From NCBI RefSeq assembly GCF_018613315.1, contig NZ_JAGGQL010000051.1, forward strand, positions 1-64,000: 64,000 nt of DNA. Direction: 5' to 3'. The DNA comes from Bacillus sp. ISL-37 (GTDB lineage: Bacteria; Bacillota; Bacilli; Bacillales; Cytobacillaceae). Below are positions 42,838 through 50,361 of the stretch, in pieces (within the stretch, counting starts at the first letter, position 1; every line of letters starts with the position of its first letter). The position numbers and the translations under genes were made by a program. A model generated the notes under the pieces. It ran no database searches. It was not told where the DNA came from and was given only the letters and a program-made list of their open reading frames with translations.

Positions 42838-44784
42838 ATGAGTGCAGTTGCTGGAATTCTACATCTAAACCAAGATCCAATTAATCCAGACCATGTAGAA
42901 GGGTTAATGAACACATTTCAGAAATTTCCGGCTGACAAAGTTAAAAGCTGGATAAAAGGCAATCTTTTCTTTGGCTGTCATGCTCAATGGATTACTCCAG
43001 AAGCTGTTGGAGAACAATTGCCATTTTATGATCATGAGAGAAGCCTGGTCATTACTGCGGATGCGATTATTGATAATAGGGATGAGTTATTTTCTGAATT
43101 GCAGATTGATCGAGCTAAACGGAGATCGATTTCAGATTCACAATTGATCTTGCTGGCTTATTCAAGATGGGGAGAAGCGGTTGTAAGGCACTTAATCGGT
43201 GATTTTGCCTTTATAATTTGGGATGAGAAGGAGCAAAAGCTCTTTGGGACGAGAGATTTTTCGGGTTCAAGGACACTGTATTTTTATAGGGATAGTACTC
43301 GATTTGTGTTTTCAACACTTATCGAGCCGTTTTTTAAACTGCCCTATATTGAGAAAAAGCTTAATGAACAGTGGTTAGCCCAATTTTTAGTCATCCCTAC
43401 TTTAGTTGAAGCTGCTGACACCTCGATTACAGTTTATCAGAACATTGAACAGCTACCGCCATCACATAGCATTACGATCCAGAATGGAAGAATAAATATA
43501 TCTAAGTATCAAAGTATTCCACCCAATGAAACATTGAAATTGAAATCTGATTATGAGTATGAAGAAGCTTTCCGCGAAGTACTGAATAAAGCAGTAACAG
43601 AAAAGGTTCGCAGCTCTGGTCGGGTAGGTTCCCATTTAAGCGGTGGACTTGATTCAGGCTCAGTAGTTAGTTTTGCATCTAGAGCATTAAGGAAAGAAAA
43701 TAAACAATTGTTAACTTTTAGTTATGTTCCAGAAGAAAACTTTACTGATTGGACGCCTAAATATTATATTGCTGATGAAACACCGTACATTAAAGAAACG
43801 GTGAATCATGTTGGTAATATTGAAGATCACTATCTTAATTTTCATGGAAGAAGCCCATTAGGGGATATTAATGACTTCCTAGAAATCATGGAGATGCCTT
43901 ATAAGTTTTTTGAGAACTCTTTTTGGCTAAAAGGCATTAGTGAAGAAGCGGCTAGTAAAGGGGTTAAGGTTCTATTAAACGGGGCAAGGGGAAACCATTC
44001 AATTTCATGGGGTTCGTATGCGTTAAATATGAAATATTATGCTTCTTTGGCAAAAAAGCTTAAGTGGGTGAAGTTAAATAAAGAGTTAGATAACTACTGT
44101 AGAATTTTCAGTACAGGAAAATCGATCATGCTCCCGCTTGTATTGAAAGAAGCGTTCCCTTTTTTAAACCAAGCAGTTACCACTACTAGTTATGAATTTC
44201 CTTCCTTCATTAATTCATCGTTTGCCCAAAAAACAAAGGTATACGAGAAGTTAGATCAGTACGGAATTGATCTTTCGGGAGGGAATATCAACGGGAACTT
44301 AGCAGAGTACAGAAGGAATCATTATGAACAGCCTTATTTTTGGAACAAAAGTGGTGTGGTAAACACAAAATTGTCATTGAGGTATTCTCTATGGGATCGG
44401 GATCCAACAAATGATTTACGAGTAATTCGATTTTGTTTATCTGTACCTGAGGAGCAATATATTAATCATGGTATGATCCGTTCTTTAATTAGGAGATCTA
44501 CTAAAGATATTTTGCCAGAAAGAGTAAGGATGAATCACAATAAAAGGGGTATCCAGGGAGCAGATACAATTCATCGTCTGTCGAGAAGTTGGAATGGCTT
44601 CATGGATGAAATAAAAAAGCTAGATCAAAACTCAGCTGTAGCAGAGTTTATTGACACAGATATTATAAAAAAATCAATTGCCAAGATGGGAGAGAACCCT
44701 ACTCCTGAACTCGTTTGGAAGGATGACTTCAAGATTCTAACCAGAAGTTTAATAGTGAATAAGTTTCTTGAAAGAAGCTTCTGA
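42838..44784 (+). CDS. lasso peptide macrolactam synthetase C2 (asparagine-synthetase-like)
   Basis: 648 residues, collinear with C1: N terminus MSAVAGILHLNQDPI without the catalytic cysteine of AsnB, PP-loop SGGLDSG at 268-274, and shared blocks EMPYKFFENSFWLKGI and LSLRYSLWDRDPTNDLRVI. It should adenylate and cyclise the A2 core. CGGAGGAAATC precedes the ATG. Precursor A2 starts 14 bases after the stop. The two cyclases are clear paralogues, each dedicated to its own precursor by adjacency. Confidence 0.9.
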   Translation: MSAVAGILHLNQDPINPDHVEGLMNTFQKFPADKVKSWIKGNLFFGCHAQWITPEAVGEQLPFYDHERSLVITADAIIDNRDELFSELQIDRAKRRSISDSQLILLAYSRWGEAVVRHLIGDFAFIIWDEKEQKLFGTRDFSGSRTLYFYRDSTRFVFSTLIEPFFKLPYIEKKLNEQWLAQFLVIPTLVEAADTSITVYQNIEQLPPSHSITIQNGRINISKYQSIPPNETLKLKSDYEYEEAFREVLNKAVTEKVRSSGRVGSHLSGGLDSGSVVSFASRALRKENKQLLTFSYVPEENFTDWTPKYYIADETPYIKETVNHVGNIEDHYLNFHGRSPLGDINDFLEIMEMPYKFFENSFWLKGISEEAASKGVKVLLNGARGNHSISWGSYALNMKYYASLAKKLKWVKLNKELDNYCRIFSTGKSIMLPLVLKEAFPFLNQAVTTTSYEFPSFINSSFAQKTKVYEKLDQYGIDLSGGNINGNLAEYRRNHYEQPYFWNKSGVVNTKLSLRYSLWDRDPTNDLRVIRFCLSVPEEQYINHGMIRSLIRRSTKDILPERVRMNHNKRGIQGADTIHRLSRSWNGFMDEIKKLDQNSAVAEFIDTDIIKKSIAKMGENPTPELVWKDDFKILTRSLIVNKFLERSF

Positions 44785-44798
44785 AGGGAGGTGATGGA

Positions 44799-44954
44799 AT
44801 GAAAAAAGTATGGCAAAAACCAACATTAGAGACATTGGACATTAGCATGACTTTTAATGGACCGGGAAATGCGAATCCTGACTGTTTCGACGTTTCAGAA
44901 GGAAAAACAGAAACACATGATGGACAGTCAAATGCGAGCTGCTTAGGAAGTTAA
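44799..44954 (+). CDS. lasso peptide precursor A2, two-cysteine core
   Basis: 51 residues after GGGAGGTG. The leader MKKVWQKPTLETLDISMTF (19 residues) has WxxPxLE and Thr at -2, as in A1. The predicted 32-residue core starts NGPGNANPDCFDV, closely following paeninodin's AGPGTSTPDAFQ, so the ring would join Asn1 to Asp9. The tail is long and includes Cys10 and Cys30 and ends CLGS with a C-terminal serine. Two cysteines allow a tail-to-ring-base disulfide. An Asn as residue 1 is unusual. Confidence 0.9.
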   Translation: MKKVWQKPTLETLDISMTFNGPGNANPDCFDVSEGKTETHDGQSNASCLGS

Positions 44955-44967
44955 AATTACTTAGGTT

Positions 44968-45002
44968 AGCCCTTATATCTTAAAAAGGTATAAGGGCTTT
45001 TA
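44968..45002 (+). terminator. hairpin between precursor A2 and the tailoring genes
   Basis: AGCCCTTATA (44968-44977) / TATAAGGGCT (44989-44998) followed by TTT. It resembles the hairpin after A1 and probably sets a high precursor-to-enzyme ratio by partial termination. Confidence 0.8.
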
Positions 45003-45022
45003 CAAAAATACGGAGGTTCTCC

Positions 45023-45967
45023 ATGTTAAATACAAAGACGAAAATGACCTATAAGGCCTTCGGGTTCCATGTATCTAGTGATATAGCATTACCTGAGCTT
45101 CAAGTTGTGAATGAGGGAGTCCGCACGATTGATATCTCCATAGTAGCGGGGGAGGTCACTCAATTATGGGAGGATTCGGCGAAGTTGAATCCGTACACTT
45201 CTGTTTCCGAAGATTTGGTGATGTTCAATATTCCAGAGACGGCTATTTATGCAATCAGAGGCGGGAAGGAAATCATCTATTCTCCGTTGGAAGGCTCTTG
45301 CGATGATGCGAACCGTCTTTATCTCCTTGGATCGTGTATGGGGGCGCTTTTGATGCAGCGGGGGATTTTACCGCTTCATGGCAGTGCTATCGAAATTGAT
45401 GGGAAGGCATATGCGATTGTTGGTGACTCCGGTGCGGGGAAATCAACGCTTGCTTCAGCTTTCTTAAGGGAAGGGTTCCGTCTAATAAGTGATGATGTAA
45501 TTCCTGTTACGATATGTGATGGGGTTCCAATGGTGACGCCAGCTTATCCTCAGCAAAAGCTTTGGCTTGAAAGTCTTAATCACTTCGGGATGGAATCTGA
45601 GGGGTTGAGGCCAATTATCGACCGGGAAACAAAATTTGCTATTCCTGTACAGTCTCAATTTGTTTCGAAGTCTCTGCCTTTAGCTGGTGTGTTTGAATTG
45701 GTGAAGACAGAGAACGATCATCTTGAATTCCTACCGGTTACGAACCTTCAACGACTTCACACCTTGTTCTACCACACTTACCGCAATTTCTTAATAGGAC
45801 CAATGGGTTTAATGAAATGGCATTTTAATTTGACAGCTGGGTTTGCTAATAAAATTGAACTATTCCAGATTCGCAGGCCAGTCGCCCATTTTACCGCTCC
45901 TGAGATTATGTCATTGATTTTATCAGAAGTTCATAATGAACCGCGAAAAAAGGTGGCAGAGAGATGA
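45023..45967 (+). CDS. HPr-kinase-like lasso peptide kinase K
   Basis: 314 residues. The C-terminal half has an HPr kinase/PckA-type P-loop GDSGAGKST (134-142) followed by FRLISDDVIPV, the Asp pair typical of the fold. Homologues in paeninodin clusters phosphorylate the side chain of the C-terminal serine of the precursor; both precursors here end in serine. The true HPr kinase signature is absent. ACGGAGG precedes the ATG; ATGA overlap with B2. Confidence 0.88.
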   Translation: MLNTKTKMTYKAFGFHVSSDIALPELQVVNEGVRTIDISIVAGEVTQLWEDSAKLNPYTSVSEDLVMFNIPETAIYAIRGGKEIIYSPLEGSCDDANRLYLLGSCMGALLMQRGILPLHGSAIEIDGKAYAIVGDSGAGKSTLASAFLREGFRLISDDVIPVTICDGVPMVTPAYPQQKLWLESLNHFGMESEGLRPIIDRETKFAIPVQSQFVSKSLPLAGVFELVKTENDHLEFLPVTNLQRLHTLFYHTYRNFLIGPMGLMKWHFNLTAGFANKIELFQIRRPVAHFTAPEIMSLILSEVHNEPRKKVAER

Positions 45968-46443
45968 GGCTTTTCCGGAAAGTAAGCATCTTTTTATCCT
46001 TTAGATTTGAGATGAAAATGCTATTAGTAGAAGCTTTTATTTTTTTAGGGGTTGCGAGAGTTTTAAAAGGCCTGCCTTTTGCAAAGGTGGCTCCTTCTTT
46101 AGGGCTTCAAATGGAAGAGACTGACTACTCTATGAATACTGATCCAAGAGTTCTGAAGCAGATCTCACAAGCTCTCCATATCATGAGTGCCTATACTTTT
46201 TGGGAGAGTCAATGTCTTGTAAAAGCAATTGCTGGCATGAAGATGCTTGAGAGAAGGAAAGTCGAGAGTACCTTATATCTAGGAACAGCTAAAGATGAAG
46301 AAGGGAAATTGATTGCACACGCATGGCTGCGGAGCGGCCCTTATTACATAAGCGGCGCTGAAGGGATGGAACGTTTTTCGGTAGTTGGGAAGTTTGCGAA
46401 GGTAATCCAACAAAATAAGGTGCTGGGAGAAAGCAATGGATAA
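45964..46443 (+). CDS. lasso peptide leader protease B2
   Basis: 159 residues of the transglutaminase-like lasso B2 family. Cys84 (FWESQCLVKAIAG) and His119 (LIAHAWLRSGP) are the expected catalytic residues; the third residue was not assigned. It cleaves the leader after the conserved threonine-X pair, with B1 delivering the substrate. The only B1 in the window is at 16393, so this enzyme is separated from its partner by the eps locus. Coupled to K and to the nucleotidyltransferase by overlaps. Confidence 0.88.
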   Translation: MRLFRKVSIFLSFRFEMKMLLVEAFIFLGVARVLKGLPFAKVAPSLGLQMEETDYSMNTDPRVLKQISQALHIMSAYTFWESQCLVKAIAGMKMLERRKVESTLYLGTAKDEEGKLIAHAWLRSGPYYISGAEGMERFSVVGKFAKVIQQNKVLGESNG

Positions 46444-47611
46444 GAATATCGATCTTGATTTAGCGTATGTACCAAGAGAGTTAAAGGTTCAACTCGGGTT
46501 ATTAAGTAAAAATGCGAAGGAAGTCTGCTTCGAAGGATTGAACTGGGATTTGTTTATTGACCTCGCTATGCACCACAGAACCTTTCCGGTACTATATCCT
46601 AAATTAAAGCAGCTACAAAAAGAAAAGATCCCTGAATTTGTAATGAAGACACTTGAAATGCAGTACAAACAAAACACCTTTCGCATGCTGCAATTATGCG
46701 CAGAAATGGAGCAGGTCAGTGCTCTATTTTCTATGAATGATATTAAATTGCTTGTTTTGAAAGGACCAGTACTTGCAAGTGACCTTTATGGCGATCTGTC
46801 CCGCCGTACTTGCGGAGATTTGGATGTTTTAATACCAATTAACGACCTTCAAAAGGTAGAGGACTTGCTTTTACAGGAAGGATACAGAAAGGATGACTAT
46901 ATCCATACAGTTTTGGGCGATTGGAAATGGCGCCATCATCACGTGACCTATTTTCATGAGACAAAACCCATTAAACTTGAAATTCATTGGCGATTGAACC
47001 CCGGGCCGGGTGTGGAACCTGCTTTTGAAGAATTATGGGCTCGGAAAAGAGTCAGTTCATTGACCAAAACACCGGTGTATTATCTGGGAAAGGAAGATTT
47101 ATTTACCTTCCTTGTCTCCCATGGTGCTCGACATGGCTGGTCACGACTGCGCTGGCTGATGGACATATCCCAAATGGCAGAACAAGAGATGGACTGGCAG
47201 CAGATCCTTAGTATGTTCGGGAAATATAGCAGCAGGGATGTAGCCGGTCAAGCACTTATCCTGGCGGCTGAGTTGTTAGGATCCAGGCAGCCAGAGGGAA
47301 CAGAGCAAGTATTCACCTCAAAAGCCAAAACCCTTGCCCAGGAAGCGATATTTTACTTTGAGAAGATGGTGAATTTACATAATGATCCTGTCCCGGATGA
47401 GGTAGCGTCCTTTCATAAGGAGCACTTATTTTCATTAATGTCTAAAAAGCAAAAAGCACTATTTATACTTAGTTTCTTATATCCATATCCAGAGGATGCG
47501 GAGACATTGCCGCTGCCTAAACCGCTTCACTTTTTATATTTTCCATTGCGCCCATGCTTGGTTGTATGGAGAAGAACGAGAAAACAAGTAATAGCCAGGA
47601 GGATATCCTAA
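46436..47611 (+). CDS. nucleotidyltransferase-family protein of the lasso cluster
   Basis: 391 residues. Contains the NTP_transf_5-type motif LVLKGPVLASDLYGDLSRRT-CGDLDVLI, with the acidic pair (DLDV) expected to bind metal, and LEIHWRLNPGP downstream. Proteins of this family accompany the kinase in paeninodin-like clusters; their reaction is not settled, possibly adding a nucleotide to the peptide or acting on the phosphate. Overlaps B2 by 8 bases and the exporter by one base. Confidence 0.8.
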   Translation: MDKNIDLDLAYVPRELKVQLGLLSKNAKEVCFEGLNWDLFIDLAMHHRTFPVLYPKLKQLQKEKIPEFVMKTLEMQYKQNTFRMLQLCAEMEQVSALFSMNDIKLLVLKGPVLASDLYGDLSRRTCGDLDVLIPINDLQKVEDLLLQEGYRKDDYIHTVLGDWKWRHHHVTYFHETKPIKLEIHWRLNPGPGVEPAFEELWARKRVSSLTKTPVYYLGKEDLFTFLVSHGARHGWSRLRWLMDISQMAEQEMDWQQILSMFGKYSSRDVAGQALILAAELLGSRQPEGTEQVFTSKAKTLAQEAIFYFEKMVNLHNDPVPDEVASFHKEHLFSLMSKKQKALFILSFLYPYPEDAETLPLPKPLHFLYFPLRPCLVVWRRTRKQVIARRIS

Positions 47612-49407
47612 TGGAGTCCATTTTATATTTTGTAAAAAAGCTACATACCTATTCGGGTAAAATCCTTTATATCAATCTAGCAGGGATGGTTGCGGTCAGT
47701 CTTTTGGATGGTATCGGTATATTGTTTTTAATCCCGATGATCAGCATGAGTGGAGTTGTAAATATAGATACACAAGGGACACCGGTTGAGGGACTGTTTG
47801 AATTTTTCAATAGGTTCCCAGAAACACTGGGACTCCCGATCATATTAGCAGTATATGTCTTGCTTGTGATTGGGCAGAATGTGTTACAAAGGCAGATTAC
47901 CATTCGCAACACAAAAATCCAACATGGATTTTTTCGTCATTTGCGGATTGAAACCTATGATGCCTTGTTGCATTCAAATTGGGATTTTTTTATCAAAAAA
48001 AGGAAGTCCGATATTATAAATTCACTGACTTCCGAAATTGCGACAGCCAGTGCAGGAACGCATTCATTTCTGCAGTTTGTTGCCGGCCTTATATTTACGG
48101 TCATTCAAATCGGAATCGCATTTTGGCTATCTCCAAATATTACACTTTTTGTTTTGCTTAGCGGAGTTGCATTGCTCTTTTTCTCAAGAAGGTTCTTAAA
48201 AAGATCCATGGCTCTCGGAAATAGGAATTATGTGTCTGGCAAGAAATATTTGGCCGGGATTACTGATCAGATTAATGGAATAAAGGACATTAAAAGCAAT
48301 GGCTTAGAAGAATCCAGGATGAGATGGTTCAAGAATGTAACCAAAGAAATGCAGGAAGAGCAGATTGAGTATGCACAATTGAATACCAAATCGCAGCTTT
48401 ACTATAAGTCGGCATCCGCTATCTTAATTGCGGGGTTTTTATTTGGGGCTGTGAATTTATTCAACGCACAGGCTGGGCAATTGATGCTAGTAATCGTGAT
48501 ATTTTCAAGATTATGGCCAAGAGTTGCCGGGATTCAAGCCTCACTTGAACAAATGGCGATGCGGATACCTTCTTATCAGGCGGTCATAAACCTGCAAAAC
48601 GAATGCCATGGCTCCAGGGAGTTTACAGATTGTAAGCTGGATTCTGAAAGTACTATCGAGATCCAACAAGGGATTGAATGCCGCAATATTTTCTTCCAAT
48701 ATGACAAAAATAAACCTGAGTATGCACTTAAAAATATCGATTTGTTCATTCCTGTAAAAGAGATGACGGCCGTGGTAGGAAAATCCGGTGCGGGTAAAAG
48801 TACATTAATTGATTTGTTAATGGCGTTGAATAAACCAGCCCATGGGGAAGTACTTGTTGATGGCAGACCATTGACAAAGGAGATGTTGATTCCTTTTCGC
48901 AGGGAAATCAGTTATGTTCCGCAAGATCCGTTTCTTTTTAATGCTAGCATTAGAGAAAATCTGTTGCTTGTACTCCCTGATGCATCTGAACAGGAGTTAT
49001 GGAATGCTTTGGAGTTTTCCTCTGCAGCCGAGTTTGTCAGGAAGATGCCTGATGGCATTGATACGTTAATTGGGGATAGGGGAATTAGGCTGTCTGGTGG
49101 GGAACGGCAGCGGCTTGTGCTGGCAAGAGCGATTCTCAGGAATCCATCAATCCTGGTACTTGATGAAGCAACGAGTGCACTGGATACTGAGAATGAGGCA
49201 AAAATACAGGAAGCATTGGAGATGCTTAAGGGAAAAATGACGATCATCGTCATTGCCCATAGACTATCGACCATCCGCAATGCTGATCAAGTCGTTGTCT
49301 TGAACGAAGGAGAAATCATTCAAAAAGGGCGATTTGGACAGCTGGCGATGGAAAAGAAAAGTGTCTTTGGCAAGTTGTTGAAAAATCAAATGGAGGTAGC
49401 ACCATAA
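47611..49407 (+). CDS. ABC transporter, lasso peptide exporter D
   Basis: 598 residues: six-helix transmembrane domain (about 15-320) fused to an ATPase with Walker A GKSGAGKST, Q-loop PQDPFLFN, signature LSGGERQRL and Walker B ILVLDEATSALD. Half-transporter of the lasso D type, exporting the mature peptides and giving immunity. A longer frame from 47554 exists, but AGGAGG lies just before ATG 47611, whose first base overlaps the preceding stop. Only exporter in the locus, so both peptides should share it. Confidence 0.9.
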   Translation: MESILYFVKKLHTYSGKILYINLAGMVAVSLLDGIGILFLIPMISMSGVVNIDTQGTPVEGLFEFFNRFPETLGLPIILAVYVLLVIGQNVLQRQITIRNTKIQHGFFRHLRIETYDALLHSNWDFFIKKRKSDIINSLTSEIATASAGTHSFLQFVAGLIFTVIQIGIAFWLSPNITLFVLLSGVALLFFSRRFLKRSMALGNRNYVSGKKYLAGITDQINGIKDIKSNGLEESRMRWFKNVTKEMQEEQIEYAQLNTKSQLYYKSASAILIAGFLFGAVNLFNAQAGQLMLVIVIFSRLWPRVAGIQASLEQMAMRIPSYQAVINLQNECHGSREFTDCKLDSESTIEIQQGIECRNIFFQYDKNKPEYALKNIDLFIPVKEMTAVVGKSGAGKSTLIDLLMALNKPAHGEVLVDGRPLTKEMLIPFRREISYVPQDPFLFNASIRENLLLVLPDASEQELWNALEFSSAAEFVRKMPDGIDTLIGDRGIRLSGGERQRLVLARAILRNPSILVLDEATSALDTENEAKIQEALEMLKGKMTIIVIAHRLSTIRNADQVVVLNEGEIIQKGRFGQLAMEKKSVFGKLLKNQMEVAP

Positions 49408-49441
49408 TGAGCGGTAAGTGAACTCATCATGGTGCTTTTTC
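49399..49441 (+). terminator. terminator of the lasso operon
   Basis: AGCACCAT (49399-49406) / ATGGTGCT (49429-49436), with an inner ATGAG/CTCAT stem, followed by TTTTT. It overlaps the exporter's stop codon. Confidence 0.8.
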
Positions 49442-49458
49442 TTAATAAGGTGGTTTAA

Positions 49459-49917
49459 ATGAAATTACTTACGCGCTTTGTGCTCACACTATTACCAATA
49501 GTCTATATGGCTTTTATTTGGCTCCAATCGAGCTACTTCGATCCGGAGTCGCTAAGCACTCTTTCTTCTCAGATTCCTTTTGAGATGATTCTGTTCTTAG
49601 GAATCATATTGGAACTGTCTCACTTATTTGAGTTCGGTGTCCTTTATTTTTTATTCATTATGGCCTTTCTTAGTTATGGGCGGCTTACGTATTTTAAAAG
49701 TTTCTTGGGAGTATTGCTCGCCTTTTTATATGGCTTTGTAGATGAACTCCATCAAATGTATGTACCTTACCGTTCTGCATCGATAGTGGACTTAGTGAAG
49801 AACACGATCGGTATAGTCATTTTCTGGGGGCTCATCCATACAAATTATTATACAAGGCCTCATTCAAAGCTGAGACGGGCAATGAATAAAATTACACAGA
49901 ATACCCGAAGCGGGTAA
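49459..49917 (+). CDS. VanZ-family membrane protein
   Basis: 152 residues, four transmembrane helices and the VanZ signature in the third loop, VDELHQMYVPYRSASIVDLV followed by KNTIG. VanZ-like proteins are linked to glycopeptide tolerance and to envelope-acting functions, without a settled reaction. AAGGTGG precedes the ATG. Its position right after the lasso exporter is suggestive of envelope protection, but a strong terminator separates them. Confidence 0.85.
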   Translation: MKLLTRFVLTLLPIVYMAFIWLQSSYFDPESLSTLSSQIPFEMILFLGIILELSHLFEFGVLYFLFIMAFLSYGRLTYFKSFLGVLLAFLYGFVDELHQMYVPYRSASIVDLVKNTIGIVIFWGLIHTNYYTRPHSKLRRAMNKITQNTRSG

Positions 49918-49950
49918 TGGTTGATAAGAAAATGGAGGTGGGTGGAAGTT

Positions 49951-50331
49951 ATGGTGTTTTTATTTCATTACCTCTCGATATTGAATATGGTCGATACAGT
50001 CTCTACCTATTTTGGTCTTAAGCATTCCTATATTAAAGAATTGAACCCTTTAATGGAGGGGGCGTATAATACTAATCCTCTCATTTTCCTTTTTATAAAA
50101 TTTTCTTTTTCTGTCGTATTGTATTTGTTTGTAGTGTATAAAAAGGTGCCAAGTTCGTCCCTGATTAAGGGGTTAACCCTTCTGGCTTCCGTATTTTATT
50201 CAATTGCTTTAATCCTTCATTTGAGTTGGATTATAATAGTTTTAGTCGAAATCTCCCCGTATTATCCCCTCCAAAAAATTCACTTCTTTTTACTATTTTC
50301 ATATTCAGAATCCATTTTAACAGGAGTATAA
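49951..50331 (+). CDS. small membrane protein, DUF5658-like
   Basis: 126 residues with four hydrophobic helices. The segment SILNMVDTVSTYFGLKHSYI-KELNPLM is characteristic of DUF5658 proteins (an Asp and an N-P in conserved positions). ATG 49951 has GGAGGTGGGTGG upstream; an earlier in-frame TTG at 49921 is possible. Function unknown. It probably shares a transcript with the VanZ gene. Confidence 0.65.
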   Translation: MVFLFHYLSILNMVDTVSTYFGLKHSYIKELNPLMEGAYNTNPLIFLFIKFSFSVVLYLFVVYKKVPSSSLIKGLTLLASVFYSIALILHLSWIIIVLVEISPYYPLQKIHFFLLFSYSESILTGV

Positions 50332-50361
50332 TTTTCTTATATTAAATAAGAAAGAAGGCGC

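Noticed and set aside
14046-44784. The two asparagine-synthetase-like proteins as amino-acid biosynthesis enzymes (AsnB)
   Set aside because: Both lack the catalytic N-terminal cysteine and each is followed directly by a lasso precursor; AsnA for asparagine is at 7956.
49459-49917. VanZ protein as the dedicated immunity factor of the lasso peptides
   Set aside because: It is adjacent but separated by a strong terminator, and VanZ proteins are common in Bacillaceae without lasso genes.
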